Positions 19,459 to 30,221 of a DNA stretch of 64,000 bases are shown piece after piece (position 1 is the stretch's first letter; each line of letters opens with the position of its first letter). The notes under the pieces are model-generated. The model had not been told where the DNA came from, searched no databases, and was given only the letters and a program-made list of their open reading frames with translations. Both the position numbers and the translations under genes were made by a program. The DNA is taken from contig VXRL01000094.1 in assembly GCA_009838515.1 (NCBI GenBank), forward strand, positions 1 through 64,000. The letters run 5' to 3'. Source of the stretch: Terriglobia bacterium (GTDB lineage: Bacteria; Acidobacteriota; Terriglobia; Bryobacterales; UBA6623).

Positions 19459-20702
19459 CAGGCGAATATCTCCTTGGCGGTTTCGATGGCATCCGCCAGC
19501 GCGTCGAAATCCCCGCGGTCGTTATAGAACGCGATTGACGCGCGCGTCGTCGCGCTCACGCCGTAGAACCGCATGACCGGTTCGGCGCAGTGGTGACCCA
19601 CGCGCAGCGCGATTCCTTGACGGTCAAGGATCGTGCCCAAGTCGGCGGGATGGATGCCTTCCACCTCGAAGGACAGCACGCCAGCCTTGTCTTTCGCCGT
19701 TCCGATCGGGCGCAGGCCTTGGATCGCGCCGAGCTTGTCGGCGCCGTAGGCCAGCAAATCGGCTTCGTAGGCGGCGATCTGATCCATGCCGATGCGATTC
19801 AAGTAGTCCACGGCCGCGCCCATTCCGATCGCCCCCGAGATCATGGGCGTGCCCGCTTCGAAGCGGTAGGGCAGATCGTTGTACACGGTCTTTTCGAAAC
19901 TCACCGACGAGATCATGTCCCCGCCGCTTTGGTAAGGCGGCATCTCCTCCAGCAGGGCGCGGCGAGCGTAAAGCGCCCCGATGCCGGTAGGCCCGCACAT
20001 CTTGTGCCCCGACAGTGCGAAGAAGTCGCAACCCAGCGCCTGGACGTCTACCGGCATGTGCGGCGCCGCTTGGGCGCCGTCGACTAGGCAGACTGCGCCG
20101 GCGGAGTGCGCCTTGGCGGCGATCTCTTGCACCGGGTTGACTGTCCCGAGCGCGTTCGACACTTGGGTCACCGCCACGATCTTGGTGCGCGGCGAAAGCA
20201 GGCTGTCGTATTCGCACATCAGCAGCTCGCCGGCGACGTTCATCGGGATGACGCGCAGGTTGGCGCCCTTCTCCTGGCACAGGATCTGCCACGGCACGAT
20301 GTTGGAGTGGTGCTCCATGGCCGAGATAATCACGTCATCGCCGGCTCCCACGTGGGTCCTTCCCCAGCTTGAGGCGACGAGGTTGATGCTCTCAGTGGCG
20401 CCGCGCGTCCAGACAACCTCTTCCAGCTCGGCCGCATTGAGAAACTGCTGCACGCGCAGGCGCGCCGATTCGTACTTGTCAGTGGCCCGCTGGCTGAGCT
20501 CATGCACGCCGCGATGGACGTTCGAGCGATCCTTCTCGTAGTACTCGAGCAGCGCCTCGATCACCGGACGCGGCGTTTGCGACGAGGCGGCGTTGTCGAG
20601 GTAGACCAGCGGCCGGCCGTGCACGAGCTGCTGCAGGGCGGGGAATTCCGCCCGCAGCGCCTTGGTGTCAAGGCGAATCGGTGCCGCCGTTGCGGTCGTC
20701 AC
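19458..20702 (-). CDS. sufS: SufS cysteine desulfurase
   Basis: VYLDNAASSQTPRPVIEALLEYYEKDRSNVHRGVHELS; DFFALSGHKMCGPTGIGALY; ALRVGHHCAEPVM. GTG start VTTATAAPIRLD chosen over the longer ORF. Confidence 0.94.
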   Translation of the reverse strand: MTTATAAPIRLDTKALRAEFPALQQLVHGRPLVYLDNAASSQTPRPVIEALLEYYEKDRSNVHRGVHELSQRATDKYESARLRVQQFLNAAELEEVVWTRGATESINLVASSWGRTHVGAGDDVIISAMEHHSNIVPWQILCQEKGANLRVIPMNVAGELLMCEYDSLLSPRTKIVAVTQVSNALGTVNPVQEIAAKAHSAGAVCLVDGAQAAPHMPVDVQALGCDFFALSGHKMCGPTGIGALYARRALLEEMPPYQSGGDMISSVSFEKTVYNDLPYRFEAGTPMISGAIGMGAAVDYLNRIGMDQIAAYEADLLAYGADKLGAIQGLRPIGTAKDKAGVLSFEVEGIHPADLGTILDRQGIALRVGHHCAEPVMRFYGVSATTRASIAFYNDRGDFDALADAIETAKEIFA

Positions 20703-20727
20703 GATCGCGCTCCCTTCGGCCGTCCCA

Positions 20728-22008
20728 TTACGGCTCCTGCGAGGCAAAGCGATCCAGCAGCAGGGATTCGAAGTGCTCCTTGAGCCAAGCGACCCTGATG
20801 CGTTCCAAGGCGTCGGCGGCGAATGCGTACGTGAGCAAGTTGCGCGCCCGATCCGCTCCGATGCCCCGCGACTGTAGGTAGAAAGCAGCCTCTGAATCCA
20901 GTTGGCCGATCGTCGCTCCATGCGTGCAGCGCACGTCGTTGGCATCGATTTCAAGTTGCGGCTTGGTATTGACCTCGGACTGGTCAGAGAGCAGCAGGTT
21001 CTTGTTGCTCTGCACCGCATCCGTCTTCTGTGCGTCAGTCCGCACGAAGATCTTGCCGTTGAACACGCCCTTGGCCCTGTCGTCGAGCACGCCCTTGTAG
21101 AGCTGGTGCGAGTTGCAGTGGGGCATGGCGTGGTCGATGCTGGTGTGGTGGTCGACCAATTGGTCGCCGCGCACGGCGTAGAGCCCGTCCAGCGAGCACT
21201 CGCACCCCGACCCGTTCAGCCGGGTGCCGATATCGTTCCTCGCAACGGCGGCCCCGAAGCTTATGGAGAACGAGCTGACGAAGCTGTCGCGCTGTTGGGA
21301 CGCCTGCAGCCTGCCCGTGTGGTAGGCGTCTAGCGATTCAACCTGAGCCCGGTAGTGGTCGACGCGGGCGTTCTCCTCGGCATAGATCTCTGTGACCGCA
21401 TTGCGCCAGTAGGCGCCAGATCCGGCGTATGTTTCCACCACTTGGACCGAGGAGTTTCGTCCCGCCACGATCAGCACGCGCGGCAAGCTGTCCCGCGGTC
21501 CGTCCCCGAACACCAGCTGAATAGGCTCTTCCAGCACCGCGCCGCGCTCCGCCTGGATAACGACCGCGTCGGCGAAGAATGCTGTGTTGACGGCGCAGAG
21601 CGCGTGATCCTCGTAGTCGGCGATCGCGGCTAGGTGCCGCTGCACCAAGTCAGGCTCGGCGCGCAGCGCCCCTGCCAGCGATTGCACGCGGGCACCCTGC
21701 GGGACGCGGCCTAGCACCTGCGGGCCGGCGGCGGTCGCCCGGTCGGACGCGCTGCCTGCCGCGTAGCTGGGGAGAGCGGCTTCGGCGCCAGCTGGGCGCG
21801 TTGCGAACAGCAGCTGGCCATCGGCCAGCCCGGACAGGTCGGTGTACTTGTATTCCTCGTGCTTGAGAGAGGGCACGCCTAGTTGCAAGAAGCGCTCCAT
21901 GGCACGCTTGCGGCGCTCCAGCAGCCAAGTCGGCTCGTCCGCAGAGCGGGCGAGCGCGTCGTTGAAGCGCTCTAGGTAGATGTCGGCTCTGTCAGCAATC
22001 GCCGGCAC
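20728..22008 (-). CDS. sufD: Fe-S cluster assembly protein SufD
   Basis: SDQSEVNTKPQLEIDANDVRCTHGATIGQLDSEAAFYLQSRGI signature; GTG start abutting the sufC stop. Confidence 0.93.
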   Translation of the reverse strand: MPAIADRADIYLERFNDALARSADEPTWLLERRKRAMERFLQLGVPSLKHEEYKYTDLSGLADGQLLFATRPAGAEAALPSYAAGSASDRATAAGPQVLGRVPQGARVQSLAGALRAEPDLVQRHLAAIADYEDHALCAVNTAFFADAVVIQAERGAVLEEPIQLVFGDGPRDSLPRVLIVAGRNSSVQVVETYAGSGAYWRNAVTEIYAEENARVDHYRAQVESLDAYHTGRLQASQQRDSFVSSFSISFGAAVARNDIGTRLNGSGCECSLDGLYAVRGDQLVDHHTSIDHAMPHCNSHQLYKGVLDDRAKGVFNGKIFVRTDAQKTDAVQSNKNLLLSDQSEVNTKPQLEIDANDVRCTHGATIGQLDSEAAFYLQSRGIGADRARNLLTYAFAADALERIRVAWLKEHFESLLLDRFASQEP

Positions 22009-22009
22009 G

Positions 22010-22780
<771 letters not shown>

Positions 22781-22812
22781 TTGCTCGCTCGTTCTCCCCC
22801 CGCCGGCCGCCT

Positions 22813-24261
22813 CTAGCCGACGCTCCCCTCCAAGCTCACGCCCAGCAGCTTCTGCGCCTCAACCGCGAACTCCATCGGCAGCTCGCGGAAGACCTCCTTG
22901 CAGAATCCGTTGACGATCATCGACACCGCGTCCTCTGTCTCGATGCCGCGCTGGTTGAGGTAGAAGATCTGGTCCTCGCCAATCTTGGATGTCGTTGCCT
23001 CGTGCTCGACCTGGGCAGTCTTGTTGCGCACCTCCAGATATGGAAAGGTGTGCGCGCCGCAGCGGTCGCCCATCAGCATCGAGTCGCATTGCGAGAAGTT
23101 TCTGGCGCCCTCCGCCTTGGGCATGATCTTGACCAGGCCCCGGTAGGAGTTGTTCGACACTCCAGCGGAGATGCCCTTGGACACGATGGTCGAGGTCGTG
23201 TCCTTGCCGATGTGGATCATCTTGGTGCCGGTGTCGGCTTGCTGGTGGTTGTTGGTGACCGCGACCGAGTAGAATTCGCCCACCGAGCCGTCGCCGATCA
23301 GAATGCAGCTCGGATACTTCCAAGTGATGGCGGAGCCGGTCTCCACTTGGGTCCAAGAGATCTTCGAGCGCTTGCCCCGGCACGCCCCGCGCTTGGTCAC
23401 GAAGTTGTAGATCCCGCCGTTGCCGTCCTTGTCGCCCGGGTACCAGTTCTGGACCGTCGAATACTTGATGCGCGCATTCTCCAGCGCGACCAGCTCGACT
23501 ACCGCGGCGTGCAGCTGGTTCTGGTCCCGCATCGGCGCGGTGCAGCCCTCCAAGTAGCTGACGTAGCTGTCGTCCTCGGCCACGATCAGGGTGCGCTCGA
23601 ACTGTCCCGTGTTCATGGCATTGATGCGGAAGTAGGTCGACAGTTCCATGGGACAGGTCACGCCCTTGGGGATGAATACGAACGACCCGTCGGAGAACAC
23701 GGCGGAGTTGAGCGCCGCAAAGAAGTTGTCCGATGGCGGCACGACCGATCCGAGGTACTTGCGCACGAGCTCGGGGTGCTCGCGCACCGCTTCCGAGATC
23801 GACATGAAGATGACCCCGGCGTCCGCAAGCTTCTCGCGGAAGGTCGTGGCCACGGACACGCTGTCAAAGACAGCATCTACCGCCACGCCCGCCAACACCG
23901 CGCGCTCCTCGAGCGGGATGCCGAGCTTTTCGTAGGTGGCGAGCAGCTCGGGATCCACCTCGTCCAGGCTCTTGGGCTTGTCATCGGCGCTCTTGGGGGC
24001 GGCGTAGTAAGAAATGGACTGATAGTCGATCTTGGGATAGCTGACATTGGGCCACGTGGGCTCTGTCATGCCCTGCCACTGGCGGAACGCCTTCAAGCGC
24101 CAGTCAAGAAGCCATTCGGGCTCTTCCTTCTTGGCGGAAATGAAGCGCACGGTGTCCTCGGTCAGGCCCGGCGGCAGGGTCTCTTGATCGATGTCGGTGA
24201 CAAACCCGTACTTGTACTCTTGGGCGGTCAGCCCCTCAAGTTGTTCGACTGCGCTGCTCAT
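22813..24261 (-). CDS. sufB: Fe-S cluster assembly protein SufB
   Basis: [47 protein letters not shown] and [22 protein letters not shown]; start placed at [10 protein letters not shown]. Confidence 0.95.
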   Translation of the reverse strand: MSSAVEQLEGLTAQEYKYGFVTDIDQETLPPGLTEDTVRFISAKKEEPEWLLDWRLKAFRQWQGMTEPTWPNVSYPKIDYQSISYYAAPKSADDKPKSLDEVDPELLATYEKLGIPLEERAVLAGVAVDAVFDSVSVATTFREKLADAGVIFMSISEAVREHPELVRKYLGSVVPPSDNFFAALNSAVFSDGSFVFIPKGVTCPMELSTYFRINAMNTGQFERTLIVAEDDSYVSYLEGCTAPMRDQNQLHAAVVELVALENARIKYSTVQNWYPGDKDGNGGIYNFVTKRGACRGKRSKISWTQVETGSAITWKYPSCILIGDGSVGEFYSVAVTNNHQQADTGTKMIHIGKDTTSTIVSKGISAGVSNNSYRGLVKIMPKAEGARNFSQCDSMLMGDRCGAHTFPYLEVRNKTAQVEHEATTSKIGEDQIFYLNQRGIETEDAVSMIVNGFCKEVFRELPMEFAVEAQKLLGVSLEGSVG

Positions 24262-24304
24262 GGGTCGGCTCGCGACTAGCACCACTGAGGAGTGGCATCT
24301 AATC

Positions 24305-24320
24305 TATACATATCAGTATA
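24305..24320. promoter_or_regulatory. Candidate operator/promoter of the suf operon (TATAC-N6-GTATA dyad)
   Basis: Perfect 5-bp inverted repeat in an AT-rich patch about 44 bp upstream of the chosen sufB start; Rrf2-type regulator encoded in the same operon. Confidence 0.45.
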
Positions 24321-24426
24321 CATTGGATTGGGTCGGAGCTGCATTCCGTCTGCCTCCGGGGATCGGCGGGCGCGCCGATCGTCGTTGCAGCTAGCGGCTA
24401 CGCATTCGCAGCCGTAGAACTGCCGA

Positions 24427-26634
24427 TCACCAGCCGTAGTACCCGGGTCGCGTCCGGACGTGGACATCGTGCCCGTTGACATGGACCCGGATGCGCCGCC
24501 ACGCTCCGTCGAATTCTTGGTTGGCCGGGTAGTAGCCCAGCGTGTAGATGCTGCGCAACTCCTCCGCGACTTGCTCGTAGACCTCATCTAGGTCGCGGAT
24601 CGACTTCGCACGGAAGAGCCTCCCCCCGGTTCGCTCGGCCAGCTGCTGCATGCGATTCCGGGCTCGGTCCGTCGACTGGCGCTGGCGCTCGCGCCAGCTT
24701 CGCTCGACCCTCACGCCGAACTCTTCGGGCTCGAGGAAGATCGGATAGATCGCGCTGTTGATCTCGGCTGCCACCCGCAGCAGATCCTCGAAGGCGACTA
24801 CCGATGGAACGGAGCGGCGGTTCCTCGGCAGCATTTCATTGTCGATGCCGTCGCTGATGACCACCAGCGCGTTGCGCTCCCACCGTCGCCGGGCAAGCTC
24901 TTGCGCGTACGAGAGGGTGATCGCGTCGTAGAGGGGCGTGCCGCCCGACAGCCGAGGGATCTGCTCGATCATCCGCAAGAGGGCGTCCCGATCGGCCGTG
25001 AGCGGGCTGACTACCTGTAGGAATGCGTCCGACAGCAGGTAGATCCCGACTTGGTCGGTTGGCCGGGCGGCCAGCACGAACTGCTTGGCCGACTCGAGCA
25101 CGGCCTTGCGGTCCACCAGGGTGCTGGTGCTGCAGTCCAGCAGCAGGATCAGGTTGAACTCGGAATCGATGTCCTGCACGATCCCGATTTCCTGCGCGAC
25201 TCCGTCCTCGATCACCGCGAAGTCTTCCCGCCCCAATCCCGGAACTGGCCTGTTCTGTTCATCCACCACGGAGGCCGAAAGCTGCACCAGCCGGACGTCG
25301 GAGTTGAATCGGACCATCTCGTCAAGCGCTTCGGCAGGCGCGTCGCCAGTCAGCGGCTCGGCGCCGTCGCGACGGCTCATACGCATGCGAAACGGTCGCT
25401 GCAACATGGTGCTGAGTGTCTCGCTGGCCTGCCAGTGCATCCTGATCGGAGAGTCCTCGGGGATCGCGGTGTCCCGCAGGACGAGCGCGTCGGGCCTCAC
25501 TCCTTCGAGGCGGATCATTCCATACAGACTCCGGCGCTGGTCGCGGAGGTCATCAACCTGCCAAGCGGTTTCTACAGGAGGCTCTCCCGGCGAGCGCATC
25601 GAGCCGCGCAGGTGCTCTGGGATGTCGACGTGCGCCGGCTTGCGGCTCAGGGACGCGGCAAACCGAACCGACTTCCACGGGACGGCCAGCTCGACCCGTC
25701 CGAAGCTGGTCTTGAGGTCCGCTCGCCGGACCAATCCGGTGACCGAAATCGGGCCATCCGCGGTCTCGACTTCCAAGCGGTGTCCGTAGGGCAGGTCGAC
25801 CTCCAAATCGACCAGTGCGCCGTCGGTGGGACTGGTACGGATCCTCGTCTTGCGTCCCAGGCGCGTCGTGGTCGTGTCTCCCGCCTGGACTGGCCGCGAG
25901 CGGCTGGTTCTCCGCAGTCGCACGCGCTCGGTGTTGACCACCTTCACGCGAACCGCGCCAGCCGGGTTCTCGACCCGCAGAACCGGTTCCTCGAGGGACT
26001 GGGAATCGCGCCACCATGGATCGTTCTCGAAGTCGATCGGTTTCAGCTCCTCCGTGTCCGTGCCGGTAACGACGATGTTGTTTGTCACCGAGCGCACGCC
26101 CAGCACGGCATAGGCCTGCTCTTCGGCCACCCACCGTTCGCGCTGTTGCTCCAATTCGCCCTCGAGCGTTAAGTGGCCGTCTTCGACCACGATGTGGATC
26201 GGTTGGAGCAACACCCGTTGGATGTCCGTGGGCGAGCGTCGGAGGCGCTGCCGGAACTCTGACTGAGACGATGCCAACCGCCGGATCTCGGGATGCCCGT
26301 AGATGCGCCAGTACGCATTGATCCGGATTCCGATGTCGTCGCCGGACGATGAGAACAGCTCCAGCTCGTTCACTACCGAATCGACCGCTTCAAGCTTGCG
26401 TATGGATCGTGCGATCCCGCGCTTGAGCGTTCGAGTTGTCACCGTCCCTGTCAGAGTGACCTGGCGGTCTTCGATTATGAAATTGACCCAGTCGTAGATT
26501 CTGATTCCGCGCTGGGAGGAGATGAGCTGCGTGATCTGGTCGACCAGGCGTGCGTCCTGATCTTGCGAAGGGGTCGCTAGAGGCCCGGCCAAGAGCAAAA
26601 GCGCAAGGCTCGTAGCGACGGCCCGGGCGGACAC
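24427..26634 (-). CDS. Secreted BON-domain plus VWFA-related protein
   Basis: Signal peptide; BON-like WVNFIIEDRQVTLTGTVTTRTLKRGIARSIRKLEAVDSVVNELEL and a second similar segment; C-terminal VWA FNLILLLDCSTSTLVDRKAVLESAKQFV and YTLGYYPANQEFDGAWRRIRV. Confidence 0.85.
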   Translation of the reverse strand: MSARAVATSLALLLLAGPLATPSQDQDARLVDQITQLISSQRGIRIYDWVNFIIEDRQVTLTGTVTTRTLKRGIARSIRKLEAVDSVVNELELFSSSGDDIGIRINAYWRIYGHPEIRRLASSQSEFRQRLRRSPTDIQRVLLQPIHIVVEDGHLTLEGELEQQRERWVAEEQAYAVLGVRSVTNNIVVTGTDTEELKPIDFENDPWWRDSQSLEEPVLRVENPAGAVRVKVVNTERVRLRRTSRSRPVQAGDTTTTRLGRKTRIRTSPTDGALVDLEVDLPYGHRLEVETADGPISVTGLVRRADLKTSFGRVELAVPWKSVRFAASLSRKPAHVDIPEHLRGSMRSPGEPPVETAWQVDDLRDQRRSLYGMIRLEGVRPDALVLRDTAIPEDSPIRMHWQASETLSTMLQRPFRMRMSRRDGAEPLTGDAPAEALDEMVRFNSDVRLVQLSASVVDEQNRPVPGLGREDFAVIEDGVAQEIGIVQDIDSEFNLILLLDCSTSTLVDRKAVLESAKQFVLAARPTDQVGIYLLSDAFLQVVSPLTADRDALLRMIEQIPRLSGGTPLYDAITLSYAQELARRRWERNALVVISDGIDNEMLPRNRRSVPSVVAFEDLLRVAAEINSAIYPIFLEPEEFGVRVERSWRERQRQSTDRARNRMQQLAERTGGRLFRAKSIRDLDEVYEQVAEELRSIYTLGYYPANQEFDGAWRRIRVHVNGHDVHVRTRPGYYGW

Positions 26635-26670
26635 GGATTGATCTTAGCCCATCGCGAGCGACGCTGGGTC

Positions 26671-27774
26671 TCAGCGGAAGCCGTCGCGCAGCTTGTCGAA
26701 GAAGCTCTCTTCTTCCGGGTCCCGGCCAGCTACGAGTGCGGCTCCGAGCTGCTCGAACAGCTCTCGCTGCTCGCTGCTGAGCTTCTTCGGGATCTGGACG
26801 TCCACGTGTGCGTAGAGGTCGCCGCGCCGACTGCTGCGCACGCGCTGGATGCCCTTGCCGCGCAATACCAGCCTGGCTCCCGATTGAGTGCCGGGCCTGA
26901 TGGTGTGGACTTCTTCTCCCTCGAGCGTCGGTATCGAGACCCTTGCGCCCAGTGCGGCTTGGGCGACATTGATCTGGACATGGCAGTGAATGTCAGCGTC
27001 CTCACGCTCGAAGACGTCGTGCTCGCGCACGTGAATCAAGACGTAGAGGTCACCGCGCGGGCCACCGTGGCTGCCGACCCCGCCCTCGCCCGACAGGCGC
27101 AGGCGCATTCCGTCGTCGACCCCTGCGGGAATATCCACCTTGCGCTTGCGCTGGACCTGTTGCACGCCGCGACCCCTGCAGGTCGAGCACGGATGCTGGA
27201 CGACCTGCCCGGTCCCGCGGCAGGACGAGCATGTGCGGCTCATCACGAAGAAGCCCTGCTGGGTACGCACCTGACCCCGGCCGTCGCAGCGGTTGCAACG
27301 TACCGGACGGGTTCCCGGCTCGGCACCAGTACCGTCGCAGCGCTCGCACGATTCGTTGCGCGGAATCTGGATTTCCTTGGAGCAGCCGAAGGCCGCATCC
27401 TCGAAATCAATCTCGAGTTCGTACAGCAAGTCTTCGCCGCTCTGGCCGCGCGAGCGGCCCCGGCGCGTGCCGGTGCCGAAGAATTCTCCGAAGAGGTCAC
27501 CGAAAATGTCGGGAAAGTCGTTGGCGTTGAAGCCGCCCATGCCGGCGCCCGCAAGCCCCTCATGGCCGTACTGGTCGTACAGTTGCCGCTTTTCCGGGTC
27601 ACTCAGGACGCTGTAGGCTTCGGAAGCCTCCTTGAATTTCTCCTCGGCTTCGCTGGAGCCCGGGTTGCGATCCGGGTGGTGCTTCATGGCGAGCTTGCGA
27701 TAGGCCCGCTTGCACTGGGCCTCGTCCGCCCCGCGCGGGACGCCGAGCACCTCGTAGTAGTCGCGCTTCTGCAC
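26671..27774 (-). CDS. dnaJ: Chaperone protein DnaJ
   Basis: J domain with HPD ([17 protein letters not shown]), four CxxCxGxG zinc-finger repeats, C-terminal substrate-binding domain. Confidence 0.96.
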   Translation of the reverse strand: MQKRDYYEVLGVPRGADEAQCKRAYRKLAMKHHPDRNPGSSEAEEKFKEASEAYSVLSDPEKRQLYDQYGHEGLAGAGMGGFNANDFPDIFGDLFGEFFGTGTRRGRSRGQSGEDLLYELEIDFEDAAFGCSKEIQIPRNESCERCDGTGAEPGTRPVRCNRCDGRGQVRTQQGFFVMSRTCSSCRGTGQVVQHPCSTCRGRGVQQVQRKRKVDIPAGVDDGMRLRLSGEGGVGSHGGPRGDLYVLIHVREHDVFEREDADIHCHVQINVAQAALGARVSIPTLEGEEVHTIRPGTQSGARLVLRGKGIQRVRSSRRGDLYAHVDVQIPKKLSSEQRELFEQLGAALVAGRDPEEESFFDKLRDGFR

Positions 27775-27807
27775 CTTGCCGGCCCCTGGCCCCGGACCTT
27801 CCGGACG

Positions 27808-28398
27808 CTATTCCTTGACCGCGACCTTCACCATCGAGGCCCGCATGAGGCGGTCCTTGAAGCGGTAGCCCTTCTGGTAGACCTCGAGAATCTGTTGGTC
27901 CGACTGGTCTTCGGTGGCCGGCGCCCGGTCGACGGCGAAATGCAGGTTGGGGTCAAAGGTCTCGTGCTGGTCCACTTCCGCCAGGCCGGCCCGGGAGAAG
28001 ACCTCGAAAATGCGCCGGTGAATCAGCTCCAAGCCCTTCTTGATCTCGGCAGGGACGCCGTCGGCGTTGATGGCGCGCTCGAAATCATCGACGATCGGCA
28101 GCAGCGACTGAATGGTGTCCGAGGCGGCGTAGCGCACGACGCCCTCTTTCTCCTTTTGCAGCCGCTTGCGGATATTCTCGAAGTCCGCCTGCGAGCGCTG
28201 GAGCTTGGCCAGCATCTCGTCGCGCTCCTGACGCGCCGCCGAGAGTTGCTCCTGCAACTGCTCGACGTCGGGCTCGGGCTCGGCTTGTTCCGCAGGGGCG
28301 CTGCCGTCGCCATTCATGCTCTCCGGCACATCCGCCTGGTGGGCAGCCTCACCTGCAGTGCCCTCAGTCTCTTGGTCGATTCCCTCTTGCTCCGGCAT
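27808..28398 (-). CDS. grpE: Nucleotide exchange factor GrpE
   Basis: Coiled-coil FENIRKRLQKEKEGVVRYAASDTIQSLLPIVDDFERAI and C-terminal GYRFKDRLMRASMVKVA; next to dnaJ. Confidence 0.94.
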   Translation of the reverse strand: MPEQEGIDQETEGTAGEAAHQADVPESMNGDGSAPAEQAEPEPDVEQLQEQLSAARQERDEMLAKLQRSQADFENIRKRLQKEKEGVVRYAASDTIQSLLPIVDDFERAINADGVPAEIKKGLELIHRRIFEVFSRAGLAEVDQHETFDPNLHFAVDRAPATEDQSDQQILEVYQKGYRFKDRLMRASMVKVAVKE

Positions 28399-28634
28399 GC
28401 TTCAACAGGTTGCTAGTCGCCAAATTTCATCGTAGTACAGCACGTGGCGTCTCCTTGCGAGAGTGGCGGGAGTGTTGTCGCGTCGGCGCGAGTGCGCTGC
28501 CTGCACGGCGTCAGCCACTTTGCCCCGAAAGACTGCGCTGACAAGCGTAGCCTGCGCACTTCCGAACTGGACGCAGTCGTCAACCCTACGGCGAGTCAAG
28601 GAATCTAGTTCCTCGATGACGGCTCTGGCGCGGG

Positions 28635-30140
28635 CTATGGTTCGCCTTCGTCCTCGTCTTCGATGCCCGTGAATGGTTCTGCCAGGCCTTGTTCGCCAAA
28701 CTTCCGGATGATGGGCGAGGTGTCGCCGGTATCCAAGGCACTTTGGTAGTGGCTCACGGCGAGGTCGCGATTGCCGAAGATGTCGTGGATTCGCCCCATG
28801 TAAATGTGGGACATCGCGCGAATGCGCGTGTCGCTGTCGCCCTCGGCAGCAACGGCGAAGTGTTCCAGGGCCAGGTCCGGGTCCGCCTCGTCCAAGGCAA
28901 TGCGACCGAGTCCGTAGTTGGCCTGGCCGCGGCCCTTACCGTCTCCCTGCAGCACCCGTTCGTAGAGCTTGCGCGCCTCGTCCAGCTCGTTGAGTTGCAA
29001 CAACCCCTCGGCCTGGGAGAGTAGCTGGTCCTCTTCGGAGACCGCAGGACGGGCCACTCGTCGCGGCGCGGGCGCCTTACGCGTAGGGCGTTCGGCGAAT
29101 TTGACCTGCTGGATGCGCTCTGCCTCCTGGCGCACCCGGATGTCGTCGACTAAGGTCTCGTAGTAGCGACGGAAGGATTGGGGCTGCTTTTCGTACTCCG
29201 CCAGTTTCTCGTAGAAGTAGGGTGCCAGTATGAAGCCGTTGCGGGTGTGTTCCATGATGCGCTCGAGCTTCTTCTGTTCCGGCTCGTAGCGCATGCGCGT
29301 CTGGACAGCATGGGCTAGCGACTTGGTCAGCAGCAGCTGGAAGTTGGACTTGTAGGCATCGTCCAGGGCTGGTGCGTACAGCGCCATGCGAGAGAGCGAC
29401 TCCTTCTTGGCGACCACTTCCGCGTACCGAATGGACAGCCGGTCGAGCAGGTGTAGCAGATAGGCAGCGCGGATTTCCTCTGTGCGCACTTCCGACGAGG
29501 AGTGCACGACTATCTTCACATCGCCGCCGTAGGCACGCATGTTGATGCTGCCTGGCGCGGCTAGCAGGTCGAAGTAGACCTTGAAGCCACGCGCCTCCCG
29601 GCTTGCCGGGGGCACGCGCAGGTATCCGTTGATTTCGAAGACCGACTCGATCAGCGGGTCCTGATAGCGCAACATCGCCTCTTCATAGGCAGGCAGGTAC
29701 CGCTGCCAGAGGCCTTCGATGTCGGCGACTTCGTAGAATTCGCGCAGCAGAGCGGACAGGCCGCGAATCGCCCGCACATCGAGCGGCAGGTCCGTGGGGA
29801 CCTCGGCCCTGAGGTCGAAGAAGGGAGGCTCGCCGCACATGAGGGCGAACGAAATGTACTGTGACAGGTCGAGCTCCGAGTCTTGCAGCTTGTGCTGTTC
29901 GTAGTAGGTGCGCAGGCGGTTGCGCATGCCCGAATCGACGGATTCGAGTTCTTGACGGAGGGCCTTGCGGGCCGGGTGATCCGCTTCTGCCGAGAGGCCG
30001 TCGTCATAGCCGGCCGCGTTGATCGCTGCCATGACAGTGAACATGCGAATGTCGGCGATCAGTTGCTCTTCCGCCTGGGCGGATAGCGGCGCCGCCAGGA
30101 TCACGGCGGCCACGACGATGGAAAACGCCCTCACCAGCAC
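28635..30140 (-). CDS. Secreted TPR-repeat protein
   Basis: GTG start VLVRAFSIVVAAVILAAPLSAQA signal peptide; C-terminal TPRs LLQLNELDEARKLYERVLQGDGKGRGQANYGLGRIALDEADPDLALEHF. Confidence 0.75.
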   Translation of the reverse strand: MLVRAFSIVVAAVILAAPLSAQAEEQLIADIRMFTVMAAINAAGYDDGLSAEADHPARKALRQELESVDSGMRNRLRTYYEQHKLQDSELDLSQYISFALMCGEPPFFDLRAEVPTDLPLDVRAIRGLSALLREFYEVADIEGLWQRYLPAYEEAMLRYQDPLIESVFEINGYLRVPPASREARGFKVYFDLLAAPGSINMRAYGGDVKIVVHSSSEVRTEEIRAAYLLHLLDRLSIRYAEVVAKKESLSRMALYAPALDDAYKSNFQLLLTKSLAHAVQTRMRYEPEQKKLERIMEHTRNGFILAPYFYEKLAEYEKQPQSFRRYYETLVDDIRVRQEAERIQQVKFAERPTRKAPAPRRVARPAVSEEDQLLSQAEGLLQLNELDEARKLYERVLQGDGKGRGQANYGLGRIALDEADPDLALEHFAVAAEGDSDTRIRAMSHIYMGRIHDIFGNRDLAVSHYQSALDTGDTSPIIRKFGEQGLAEPFTGIEDEDEGEP

Positions 30141-30221
30141 GCCTTCAGTGTAGGCAACGAGGCTGGAGAAGGCTGCCGAACGGCGCTCGCGGCGCCTCTG
30201 GAGGAGCGCACCCGCCATACA

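Noticed and set aside
23002-24279. 425-aa plus-strand ORF opposite sufB
   Set aside because: Antisense shadow of SufB in high-GC DNA
25051-26172. 373-aa plus-strand ORF opposite the BON-VWA gene
   Set aside because: Antisense shadow ORF without recognisable domains
26638-28416. 592-aa plus-strand ORF opposite dnaJ/grpE
   Set aside because: Shadow ORF antisense to unmistakable DnaJ and GrpE; no domain motifs
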